Positions 7,055 through 13,674 of a stretch of 14,137 bases of DNA are shown piece by piece. Location: contig CAZBNS010000045.1 in the NCBI GenBank assembly GCA_964493475.1, positions 1 through 14,137 on the forward strand, read 5' to 3'. Both the position numbers and the translations under genes were made by a program. The notes under the pieces were generated by a model that was not told the origin of the DNA, made no database searches, and was given only the letters and a program-made list of their open reading frames with translations. The stretch comes from CALXSC01 sp964493475 (lineage in GTDB: Bacteria; Pseudomonadota; Alphaproteobacteria; Rickettsiales; UBA1997). Each line of letters begins with the position of its first letter. Position 1 is the stretch's first letter.

Positions 7055-7085
7055 TTGATTGAGTTTGCGGTAAATATACGATAAC
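7055..7085 (+). promoter_or_regulatory. tRNA-promoter-like motif (right copy), upstream of tRNA-Met
   Basis: TTGATTGAG, TT, TGCGG, then TAAATATACGATAAC, 25 bp before the tRNA. A -35 of TTGATT with a 16-nt spacer to TACGAT fits a sigma70-type stable-RNA promoter. It shares 26 positions with 5093-5125 on the other strand. Confidence 0.5.
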
Positions 7086-7110
7086 GAAACATAAAAATGC
7101 GACAACGAAT

Positions 7111-7187
7111 GGCGAGATAGCTCAGCTGGTTAGAGCGCGGGACTCATAATCTTGGTGTTGGGGGTTCAATTCCCTCTCACGCTACCA
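7111..7187 (+). tRNA. tRNA-Met(CAT), elongator type
   Basis: A 77-nt complete cloverleaf with encoded CCA. The D stem is GCTC/GAGC; the anticodon stem is CGGGA/TCTTG with two G-U pairs; the loop is CTCATAA (anticodon CAT); the T arm is GGGGG, TTCAATT, CCCTC. The acceptor GGCGAGA/TCACGCT has a G1-U72 pair, seen in alphaproteobacterial elongator tRNA-Met, and an A-A mismatch at the fifth pair. A lysidine-modified tRNA-Ile(CAT) cannot be fully excluded. The mismatch and G-U pairs suggest a diverged extra copy, perhaps element-borne, rather than the main housekeeping gene. Confidence 0.9.
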
Positions 7188-7224
7188 TTTTCCAATTATT
7201 GAACTTAAACTAAAATATAAAAGT

Positions 7225-7779
7225 ATGAGAGATAAATTAAAACTATTACTTTCGCAGAATTTCAGTCTGAATAATTTTTCTTCACGATTGCTTGAATACT
7301 ATGAGTTGCCAATAATAGAAACTTTTCTTAAGAATAATAATGATTATTTTCAACAAACTTTTTTCTGCGATGTCAGCTCTGGAAGCTCTGAGTTGTTTTT
7401 TAAACAATTACCTAACAATCCATTTCCTTCATTATGCGAAGTTTTTGAAAATAAATTTCTTATTGGAATATTTGAAAATACAAAATTAATTTCCATTTTA
7501 AGTATAATAAAGAATTACCCAGAAAACAATTATTGGTTTATAGGCGAATTTATAGTGGACATAAGTCATAGAAACAGAGGAATAGGCCAAAAAATAATAA
7601 AAAATATAGAAAAAATCGCCCAAGAGTTGAGGATAAATGGTTTGGTCTTAACTGTTTTTGGATATGATAAAGAAGCATTAAACTTTTGGAATAAAAATAA
7701 TTTTGTTGAAAATAATAGAAAAATTTACTCTAACCTTCCGGGAGATTATGGTATAACCATGCTAAAAAAATTAGGTTGA
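7225..7779 (+). CDS. GNAT family N-acetyltransferase
   Basis: 184 residues, a single GNAT domain in the C-terminal two thirds. The acetyl-CoA loop (motif A) is 'HRNRGIGQKII' at 115-125, preceded by the beta-4 strand 'GEFIVDIS' and followed by motif B at 'FGYDKEALNFWNKNNF' (145-160), which has the usual 'A..FW...GF' shape. The substrate is unknown. The first 60 residues are less conserved and hydrophobic-aromatic. It starts 37 bp behind the tRNA with no Shine-Dalgarno and no clear promoter of its own, so it may be read through from the tRNA promoter. There is no ribbon-helix-helix partner gene, so a TacT-type toxin is unlikely. It converges with the HerA gene. Confidence 0.85.
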   Translation: MRDKLKLLLSQNFSLNNFSSRLLEYYELPIIETFLKNNNDYFQQTFFCDVSSGSSELFFKQLPNNPFPSLCEVFENKFLIGIFENTKLISILSIIKNYPENNYWFIGEFIVDISHRNRGIGQKIIKNIEKIAQELRINGLVLTVFGYDKEALNFWNKNNFVENNRKIYSNLPGDYGITMLKKLG

Positions 7780-7846
7780 AACTTATTATACTAAGAGTTT
7801 ACTGCAATAAAAAATCAAAAAGGTATCTTGTCATCAATCCTTTCCT

Positions 7847-10144
7847 CTATTTCAATATTTTCCTATTAACTGAATCGTCCGCATCATTATCACTTTCCTC
7901 TTCAGAAACCGCATTTATTAGGTTTTTATCTTCCGTATTTATGATTATTGGTCTTTCACTTTTTACAGCAACACCAAAAGCTATTAGGTGGTATTTTTTT
8001 AATCTTGGTATAATATCAATCTGCATTTTTCCATAGAAATTACTTAGAAAATCCAAACTTGTGTTGTCTATCAAAGAGAATGTAAAAAATGTATTACATT
8101 GTGATAAAATTGTTTTGCTTACCAATGCTGTTCTTTGTGAAATTACTAATAGCCCAACTCCATATTTTCTGCCCTGTAAAGCTATTTGCGACATTGAATT
8201 TACAATTCCATTGGAATTTTTTGCATCATCTTGAGAAACAAAATTCCACTCAGGTATTATGGTATGAGCCTCCTCTAACACAAGTAGTATTTTTTCCTTC
8301 TTTCTCGAACTTTTCTTTTTATTAAATATGGAATTCAAATACATTTGCGTGATTTTTAGTGTAGCTGCTGTATTCATTATGCTTGGAATTTCAAGTAAAT
8401 AAATATTTCCATCAGATTGATTGATTAAATTTTCAATTTCTTTATCTATTTTTGTTTCCAAACCATCAAGCGATTGTTTTAAATCTTTTTTCTCATTTGG
8501 AGAACCATAAGTTCCTGTTTCTACGGCAAATTGTTTTTTAGATAAGTCTTCTGTGTCTTGTTGCGTGTTGTTGCCTATAGTCATAAAACTTATTCCATTT
8601 CTCTTCAGCTCTCTTTTATATTCACCAGTAATATCAACACAAACAACTTTATGGCTTTTTGCTACCTCTCTAATTATTTTAAATGCTAATGTGCTTTTTC
8701 CAGTTCCCGTAACTCCCAAAATAGCACTATGATAAGTGATTAAGTTATCAATATCTATTTCTACAGGTAGACTTAAACTAGAGCAATCGCCTATTTTAAA
8801 GATATTTTGTTTGTTTAAAAAATTTTGATTATTACAACTATCTTTATTGTATTTATAAACCAACGAATTCATTTTTGGAAACCATGAGAATTTTCTAATT
8901 TCCCCATTTGCATCAATAGTTCCTAACTGAACCGCAGTTATTATTTGTGTCCCTATTGGCGAATTGTTAAAACTTTCTTCTGATGTATTGCCGTTTATTA
9001 TTTGATAAAAAACTTGTTTTTCAATTTCATTGCCGTTTTCGCCCTTGCATTTAGAGTAGAAAAAGACAACATCTCCCTCTTCCAAGCAATCATTTTCAAT
9101 AAATTCAAATTTTATGTAATCTATGTTTGAATTTTCCACTATAAAGCCAATTATCTTGTGTCCATATTTTTCTAATTTTTCCCTAACTTCTTCATAGGAT
9201 ATATTTTGTGTTTTATATACAGTGGAATCCACAATTTTATTATCCTCCTCTAGTGGAGTATCATGCCTAAAAGACAGACAAGTGCAAATCTTGCCAATCG
9301 TATTATCCCTAATATAGAGAGGAAAAAGGGTAAAAACCTCTTTATCTTTTTTGAAATACAAAATATCATGCAAGCCAACACTGTCTTCTAATTTTACCCT
9401 GATTATGCTTGGTTCATCAAATCTATAAATTTTCCCGCATTTTTTGTTTTTATCTGTATTGTCGGATTTTTTAAATAGCGTATAAATACTATCAATGATT
9501 TTATTTATATATCCCAAATTGACAATTAAGTAGCAGATAATAACCAAATATATTTTATAGGTTTCTTTATATACTCCAGCAGATATTAGGATCGCCAATA
9601 AAAATAAAATGTCATACTTTACAACAAGCTTATCAACAAAGTAATAAAATCCATTTTGGGTTTTGTTCCCAGTTTTTGCATAGTCAATGATTATATATAG
9701 AGAATAGAATATCAAGAACACTAAAATTGAGATTAGCACCCAAAAATAAGTTTCACTATTGAATATATAATTGTCTCCATTATTCAAGCCCAATGAACCT
9801 TTTATGGTTATTATTAACAGAAACAAAGACAAGGTATTTAAGAAAATATCTTTTGGCGGTTGGAAGTATGGCGTTTGAATGTTTTTGATAAGTATATAAG
9901 CTAATATAACATTGAACCAAATAGCCTCCTCACTTGAAAAAAAATCCAAAAAACTTCCTGAATATTCTATAAAGAATTTGGCAAAAACAACAACCAATAC
10001 CACATTTAACAAAGAGGATGATATTTTTTTATCAAAAAAAATAGTATCAAAAATAAATTTGAATGGCTTTAGTATGAAGTTTTTTAGCATAAAATATCGG
10101 TTAGTGTACTTGTTATCTTTTACAACATAAAATAGTTTTTTCAA
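7847..10144 (-). CDS. Membrane-anchored HerA/FtsK-type ATPase (DUF87)
   Basis: A 765-residue protein. The first 215 residues hold about six hydrophobic segments (near 45-64, 76-88, 102-116, 133-153, 178-192 and 197-213). A beta-rich region (about 240-430) follows; 'GTQIITAVQLGTI' at 398-410 resembles the HAS barrel of HerA. The HerA/DUF87 ATPase domain has Walker A 'GVTGTGKST' (477-485), Walker B 'ILLVLEEAH' (619-627), and 'GRKYGVGLLVISQR' (658-671), which holds the candidate arginine finger and sensor. The tail is acidic. HerA relatives are hexameric DNA translocases in resection, conjugation or phage defence. No nuclease partner (NurA, SIR2, DUF4297) is adjacent. The first in-frame start is TTG at 10144; ATG at 10090 (residue 19) is an alternative, and neither has a Shine-Dalgarno. 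Cargo or defence role is inference. Confidence 0.85.
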   Translation of the reverse strand: MKKLFYVVKDNKYTNRYFMLKNFILKPFKFIFDTIFFDKKISSSLLNVVLVVVFAKFFIEYSGSFLDFFSSEEAIWFNVILAYILIKNIQTPYFQPPKDIFLNTLSLFLLIITIKGSLGLNNGDNYIFNSETYFWVLISILVFLIFYSLYIIIDYAKTGNKTQNGFYYFVDKLVVKYDILFLLAILISAGVYKETYKIYLVIICYLIVNLGYINKIIDSIYTLFKKSDNTDKNKKCGKIYRFDEPSIIRVKLEDSVGLHDILYFKKDKEVFTLFPLYIRDNTIGKICTCLSFRHDTPLEEDNKIVDSTVYKTQNISYEEVREKLEKYGHKIIGFIVENSNIDYIKFEFIENDCLEEGDVVFFYSKCKGENGNEIEKQVFYQIINGNTSEESFNNSPIGTQIITAVQLGTIDANGEIRKFSWFPKMNSLVYKYNKDSCNNQNFLNKQNIFKIGDCSSLSLPVEIDIDNLITYHSAILGVTGTGKSTLAFKIIREVAKSHKVVCVDITGEYKRELKRNGISFMTIGNNTQQDTEDLSKKQFAVETGTYGSPNEKKDLKQSLDGLETKIDKEIENLINQSDGNIYLLEIPSIMNTAATLKITQMYLNSIFNKKKSSRKKEKILLVLEEAHTIIPEWNFVSQDDAKNSNGIVNSMSQIALQGRKYGVGLLVISQRTALVSKTILSQCNTFFTFSLIDNTSLDFLSNFYGKMQIDIIPRLKKYHLIAFGVAVKSERPIIINTEDKNLINAVSEEESDNDADDSVNRKILK

Positions 10145-10193
10145 CTATAAATTCACATTAAATCTTATTGTTCGTTTTTATAAAATACCATTC

Positions 10194-10208
10194 ACACCAA
10201 CAGTCAAC
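10194..10208 (+). repeat. Shared intergenic motif, copy 1
   Basis: ACACCAACAGTCAAC, matching 12871-12886 apart from one extra C there. It lies 97 bp upstream of the DUF3768 start, in the divergent gap with the HerA gene. Its position suggests a regulator-binding site. Confidence 0.4.
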
Positions 10209-10277
10209 CATCTCAATAAAACAGACACTTTATTCACAATTATGACTGGACATTTAGACAATATTATGCTATAAATA

Positions 10278-10302
10278 TGTCATAATAGACAACTTGTAGT
10301 TG
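10278..10302. promoter_or_regulatory. Two adjacent palindromes before the DUF3768 gene
   Basis: TGTC-ATAATA-GACA (10278-10291) overlaps by two bases CAACT-TGT-AGTTG (10290-10302), which ends 3 bp before the ATG. CATAAT at 10281-10286 could be a -10 box. The second palindrome shares 11 bases with 11877-11887. This looks like an operator region controlling the plus-strand accessory block. Confidence 0.45.
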
Positions 10303-10305
10303 AAT

Positions 10306-10650
10306 ATGAAACTTACAAAAAAGACTTTAAAAATAAGAGAACTAAACGACCACTTTAGAAAACACCTTTACAACTCCAATCTTGGTAAAACATACTTAAC
10401 TGCGTTAGTTAATTCATTGCCAATTGAGGATAGGAAAGCACTAATTAACAAAGTTATAATTTTTAACAACTTTACTAAGGGAGGCAATCCCTATGGGGAG
10501 CATGACCTTGGGGTTATAAACCTTAAAAATGAAAAGTATTACTTCAAAATTGATTACTATAACAAAAATCTTGAGTTTCACTCGGAAGACGAAGCAGACC
10601 CATCAAAAACAATCAGAGTTTTAACAATTATGAATATAGAGGAATATTAA
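10306..10650 (+). CDS. DUF3768 family protein
   Basis: 114 residues from the ATG at 10306; a TTG two codons upstream is also open but less likely. Family landmarks are 'IRELNDHFR' (10-18), 'NPYGEHDLG' (61-69), 'YYFKIDYYN' (78-86), 'DEADPSKTIRVLTIM' (95-109) and the terminal 'EEY'. DUF3768 is a small protein of unknown function, common on alphaproteobacterial plasmids and integrative elements, often near the replication genes. It is the first gene of a tightly packed block (next start 2 bp after its stop). No Shine-Dalgarno is present, and the two palindromes just upstream could control the block. Confidence 0.85.
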   Translation: MKLTKKTLKIRELNDHFRKHLYNSNLGKTYLTALVNSLPIEDRKALINKVIIFNNFTKGGNPYGEHDLGVINLKNEKYYFKIDYYNKNLEFHSEDEADPSKTIRVLTIMNIEEY

Positions 10651-10652
10651 AT

Positions 10653-10964
10653 ATGGAAACAGTAAATTCAATTTTAAAGAAAGCAGAAAAAATAAAGAGA
10701 GAACAAATAAAGCAAAAATGCGTAAATGCGAAATACCCAACAAATATTGTTATTGATATAAGCGGAGAACAGGGAAATTCTTTTGCTATAATGGCTTGCT
10801 GTCAAGATATTGCAAGAAAGCTTTTTCTGCCTAAAGAGGAGTTGGAGCAGTTTTTAAAAGAATGCACAAACGGAGATTATACAAACCTATTAAAAACTTG
10901 CCAAAAATGGTTCGGAATTATTTTTTTAAATGCAGACAAATATTTGGAGGGAAATGACCAATAA
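10653..10964 (+). CDS. Small conserved mobile-element protein of unknown function
   Basis: 103 residues. It has a lysine-rich helical start (1-25), a strand 'NIVIDISGEQGNSFAIMACC' (31-50), and helices ending in 'FLKECTNGDYTNLLKTCQKWFGIIF' split over 67-91. The pattern 'G.QGN.FAIM...... A........ EE...FL.E.T.GDY..LL......' is familiar from short hypothetical proteins in phages and ICEs of Proteobacteria, but I know no function for it. AGAGGA precedes the ATG at a suitable distance. Its stop overlaps the start of the methylase-like gene by 11 bp, so the two are translationally linked. Confidence 0.7.
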   Translation: METVNSILKKAEKIKREQIKQKCVNAKYPTNIVIDISGEQGNSFAIMACCQDIARKLFLPKEELEQFLKECTNGDYTNLLKTCQKWFGIIFLNADKYLEGNDQ

Positions 10965-11817
10965 CACAGACTCAGAAAAAGTAAAAGAAATTTACAAAAA
11001 CTTTGAGCTTTTAGAAAGAAAATTAAAAGAACATTATTCAATCAGAGATATATTCTCTGATTTTTGTATATTATCAATGGCTTCATTACATAATCAAATA
11101 TATTCAATAGGTAAAATGCCAATTCCAAGCTGCTACAAGGCAACTCACGATAAGCTTGAAGCTGAATATCTTGAAGTAATCAATAAATACAAAAGAGATG
11201 ATGAAGCCACATATAGAGAAACCATATCTATGTTTGCAAAGATACTTGCAGAATTAAACATATCTATGAAAGAAAATCCTTTTGACTATCTTGGGGCTAT
11301 CTATATGGAAATAAATATGAACTCAAAATATAAAGGACAATATTTTACTCCTTCTCATATATGCGATATGATGGCTGAAATGACTATTGAAAATAAAGAA
11401 GATTTTGACAAGATAGTTAAAGAAAAAGGTTATTTCGCTATGGCTGATCCTTGTTGTGGCTCTGGCTCATTAGTAATCAGAACATTGAGAGTATTAAAAA
11501 ATAGAGGAATTGAAAATCTTGACGCTAAACTATACATACAACTTCAAGATATAGATTTAACTTGTGTAAGAATGGCATATATAAACATGTGCTTATTAGA
11601 AACTTCTTCAAGAGTTATTTGGGGAAATTCATTGTTAATAGACGAAAATTATCCATTTTTTGATACTCCGTGTTTGCAAGTTGGGTTAATGATGGGATTA
11701 TTTCAAGGAAAAGACAATCAAAACAAAAGCCAAGCTAAAAATGATAATCAAATCAAAAGTGAAATTCAATCAAAACCAATAATTTTAGGCGAGCAACTGG
11801 ATTTATTCAATGAATAA
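10954..11817 (+). CDS. N6-adenine DNA methylase-like protein lacking a visible catalytic motif IV
   Basis: 287 residues from the ATG at 10954, which follows GGAGG; the longer in-frame start at 10930 has none. It shows motif X 'GQYFTPS' (128-134), the SAM-binding motif I 'DPCCGSGSL' (165-173) and an acidic loop 'QDIDL' (197-201), as in HsdM-type gamma methylases. Where (N/D)PP(Y/F) should follow 'VIWGNSLL' (221-228), the sequence instead reads 'FFDTPCLQVGLMMG' (235-248). Proteins with this layout are widespread on plasmids and ICEs and are usually annotated as N-6 DNA methylase. An Asn/Gln/Lys-rich linker leads to a C-terminal 'QLDLF' (281-285), a consensus sliding-clamp-binding pentapeptide. 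No restriction or specificity subunit is adjacent. Active methylation is uncertain; a SAM-binding or replisome-associated role is inference. Confidence 0.8.
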   Translation: MTNNTDSEKVKEIYKNFELLERKLKEHYSIRDIFSDFCILSMASLHNQIYSIGKMPIPSCYKATHDKLEAEYLEVINKYKRDDEATYRETISMFAKILAELNISMKENPFDYLGAIYMEINMNSKYKGQYFTPSHICDMMAEMTIENKEDFDKIVKEKGYFAMADPCCGSGSLVIRTLRVLKNRGIENLDAKLYIQLQDIDLTCVRMAYINMCLLETSSRVIWGNSLLIDENYPFFDTPCLQVGLMMGLFQGKDNQNKSQAKNDNQIKSEIQSKPIILGEQLDLFNE

Positions 11818-11876
11818 TTTGCCAATAATTAATATCTATAACAACACATTTATTGAATTTCAAAAATATATAATAT

Positions 11877-11887
11877 ACTTGTAGTTG
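11877..11887 (+). promoter_or_regulatory. Shared ACTTGTAGTTG site downstream of a TATAAT box
   Basis: The 11 bases are identical to 10292-10302. TATAAT lies at 11869-11874, directly upstream, and the next gene starts 23 bp downstream. A repressor or activator binding both sites would link the two promoters. Confidence 0.4.
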
Positions 11888-11910
11888 CAGATAAAATAAT
11901 AATTATAATT

Positions 11911-12717
11911 ATGAGTGCAAATAATAAAGAAAATATAATTGACATTCAAAAAGATTATATGAGTGTTAATGAAGTTGCAAAATCATGGAATGTTCCTATT
12001 GAAGATATAAGATACCTAGGAGAAGAAGGAGAGTTAACTATATGTATAAGACGAATTCCTGTAAGGGTTGCAGTTGAAAGCATATTGGAAAAATACCCTT
12101 ATGTCAAAAATCTACCCAATAAAGCTAAAGAAATTATTAAACTTCTTGATTATCCACAACCCCTCCACCCCACTGATATATATTTAATTTTCTCAAATCC
12201 AAATAAAAAAATTAAAATAACCAGATTCAAAACAATGCCTGTAATGAATATTATAAAAATTCAATCTCCGGAAATAGAGGTTGGATTTGATGATATGATT
12301 ATAACTGCCTCTGAGTTAAAAAGATTTGAATTTGAACATGGCAATTTTGTCGCAATGCGAGACAAAGATAAGGAACCTCTTGTTTTATTGTCAGGGGACT
12401 TTTCTTATATCAGGTTATATGGCGAGGAGTATAGATTTGGTGGGAAGCAAGCGGTCATAATCCAACATTTATATGACAAATACTCCGCTGGAGATCCGTG
12501 GGTGCATGGCAAGACACTATTACGACAAGCCAACTCTGAGAGCATGAGGCTCGCCAACTTATTCAATCATCATCCAAATTGGAGAAAGGCCATATTATCC
12601 AACGGCAGAGGACAATACAGGATGAACTTGCCGTTTGCAGAACCAGCTTCAAATTATTTGAAAGCCAAAAACAACGATTTACCATTATTTAGTTTTTTAG
12701 ACGAAGAAAAAGAATAA
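11911..12717 (+). CDS. Putative DNA-binding protein of mobile elements
   Basis: 268 residues, not confidently assigned to a named family. The N-terminal 'YMSVNEVAKSWNVPIEDIRYLGEEGEL' segment (16-42) has the shape of a MerR/AlpA-like helix-turn-helix. A middle beta-rich part (85-170) follows. The C-terminal part, 'FGGKQAVIIQHLYDKY' (176-191), 'PWVHGKTLL' (196-204), 'LANLFNHHPNWRKAI' (214-228) and 'GRGQYRMNL' (232-240), looks like a winged helix and recurs in hypothetical proteins of prophages and ICEs. The end 'DLPLFSFLDEE' resembles a weak clamp-binding peptide. Transcription probably starts at the TATAAT box at 11869-11874. An intrinsic terminator overlaps its 3' end. A regulatory role is inference. 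Confidence 0.7.
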   Translation: MSANNKENIIDIQKDYMSVNEVAKSWNVPIEDIRYLGEEGELTICIRRIPVRVAVESILEKYPYVKNLPNKAKEIIKLLDYPQPLHPTDIYLIFSNPNKKIKITRFKTMPVMNIIKIQSPEIEVGFDDMIITASELKRFEFEHGNFVAMRDKDKEPLVLLSGDFSYIRLYGEEYRFGGKQAVIIQHLYDKYSAGDPWVHGKTLLRQANSESMRLANLFNHHPNWRKAILSNGRGQYRMNLPFAEPASNYLKAKNNDLPLFSFLDEEKE

Positions 12718-12734
12718 TCGTCTGTCTTTTTTTT
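12699..12734 (+). terminator. Intrinsic terminator overlapping the gene end
   Basis: AGACGA at 12699-12704 pairs with TCGTCT at 12718-12723 (a flanking T-G pair extends it), and eight T follow at 12727-12734. The left arm lies inside the last codons of the upstream gene. It separates that gene from the next block. Confidence 0.6.
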
Positions 12735-12819
12735 GTGGCTTGTGTCTTTCCATTGCCTTACATTGTTGTATTTTTTGTATATTCTCGCCTTACACACACC
12801 ATACAGCAAAAATCAAAAA

Positions 12820-12848
12820 TATCATTGAGCCATTGGTGGTAAATGATA
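12820..12848. promoter_or_regulatory. Nested palindrome upstream of the second AlpA-like gene
   Basis: TATCATT (12820-12826) and AATGATA (12842-12848) pair perfectly around an inner CCA/TGG stem. It lies 108 bp before the next start. It could be an operator or an RNA hairpin; a terminator is less likely because the T-run is short and separated. Confidence 0.35.
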
Positions 12849-12870
12849 CAACCCTTTTTAGTTTCTCCGT

Positions 12871-12886
12871 ACACCAACCAGTCAAC
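12871..12886 (+). repeat. Shared intergenic motif, copy 2
   Basis: ACACCAACCAGTCAAC, the partner of 10194-10208, in the same orientation and 69 bp before the next plus-strand gene. Together with the first copy it suggests a common regulator of two promoters in the element. Confidence 0.4.
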
Positions 12887-12955
12887 GTCCAAGCCTGTAA
12901 TGTAAATATAACTCAATAGATTTTATTATAGTTAAATACAACTTGGTAAAAGCCA

Positions 12956-13207
12956 ATGGCAAAAAAAATAACTATAGAGGAAGAAATCAATTCAAACGAA
13001 TTTGAAGTCCGCCTTACCGAAGACCAGCTAGTTGACTACTGGAAAATCAGCAAAAACACACTCCGCAAATGGCGAACAACTGGTCATGGTCCGGTATATA
13101 TAAAAATCGGTGGCAGGGTTTTATATCGTAAAAAAGATATAGATACCTTTGAGAGAAACCGCCTCTACCGTTCTTCATCCGAAAAAGCAAAGTATGAAGA
13201 GGTATAG
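12956..13207 (+). CDS. HTH_17/AlpA-like DNA-binding protein (second copy in the element)
   Basis: 83 residues with one MerR-like winged helix: 'RLTEDQLVDYWKISKNTLRKWR' (19-40, split here by its two helices) followed by 'GHGPVYIKIGGRVLYRKKDIDTFE' (43-66). The pattern 'TLRKWR..G.GPVY.KIG..V.Y...D...F' is typical of HTH_17 proteins on prophages and ICEs. It resembles the probable excisionase at 5329-5580 in fold but not closely in sequence. Its neighbours (the winged-helix-like protein 1 bp downstream and a primase) suggest a role in control of replication or of the block rather than excision. Promoter-like AT-rich sequence lies upstream. Confidence 0.8.
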   Translation: MAKKITIEEEINSNEFEVRLTEDQLVDYWKISKNTLRKWRTTGHGPVYIKIGGRVLYRKKDIDTFERNRLYRSSSEKAKYEEV

Positions 13208-13208
13208 C

Positions 13209-13664
13209 ATGTCTAGTAAAAAACAAATAAGAATATGTCCTGCCTGCAATCAAAAAATAGTTCAGTATAAGCATTGCCTGAATAAAACACTAATAAATAA
13301 TCTAAGTAAATTATACCATTCCGGTGGAAAATCCCGCCTTGATGGAATGAATTTGTCCCATAGCGAATTTACAAACTTCCAAAAGCTGAGATATTTCGGC
13401 CTTGCATATAATAACAGGGACACAAACGAGTGGATTCTTACGGGGAAAGGTAAAGCCTTTTTAGGTGGCAAAGAGACCGCAAGTAAATTCGTTATTACTG
13501 AGAATGCTAATGTTGTGGAATTCAGTGAAGAAAAAGTCTTTATAAGTCAAATTAAAGATTGCGTTCAATACAAAATTGACTGGCAAGAGCAAGCAGCCGA
13601 AAAAGAACCAAGTCTTTTTGATTTGCTGGAAGATGGGCAGAAAAATGATCCAATAACCAATTGA
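13209..13664 (+). CDS. Winged-helix-like protein with a CxxC knuckle
   Basis: 151 residues from the ATG at 13209, chosen because AGAGG lies six bases upstream; the longer in-frame start at 13149 would overlap the previous gene by 59 bp. The N-terminus has a possible zinc knuckle (C10, C13, with C23 further on). Residues 47-86, 'GMNLSHSEFTNFQKLRYFGL' then 'WILTGKGKAFL', read as the recognition helix and wing of a winged helix. The C-terminal 'EPSLFDLLED' (133-142) is a short acidic-hydrophobic peptide. Similar proteins are common hypothetical genes of alphaproteobacterial phages and ICEs, often just before the primase gene as here. Function is unknown; a part in replication initiation is a guess from context. 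Confidence 0.7.
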   Translation: MSSKKQIRICPACNQKIVQYKHCLNKTLINNLSKLYHSGGKSRLDGMNLSHSEFTNFQKLRYFGLAYNNRDTNEWILTGKGKAFLGGKETASKFVITENANVVEFSEEKVFISQIKDCVQYKIDWQEQAAEKEPSLFDLLEDGQKNDPITN

Positions 13665-13674
13665 GGAACATTTT

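Noticed and set aside
7111..7779. tRNA plus GNAT as a TacT-like toxin-antitoxin system
   Set aside because: No ribbon-helix-helix antitoxin gene adjoins the GNAT gene, and closeness to a tRNA alone is not evidence that it is the target.
10930..10953. Longer start for the methylase-like gene
   Set aside because: It has no ribosome-binding site and would overlap the preceding gene by 35 bp, while the ATG at 10954 follows GGAGG.
10954..12717. Restriction-modification system
   Set aside because: No endonuclease or specificity subunit is present, and the methylase-like protein lacks motif IV. The next gene looks like a DNA-binding protein, not a nuclease.
13149..13208. Longer start for the gene at 13209
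   Set aside because: It overlaps the AlpA-like gene by 59 bp, and the start at 13209 has AGAGG at proper spacing.
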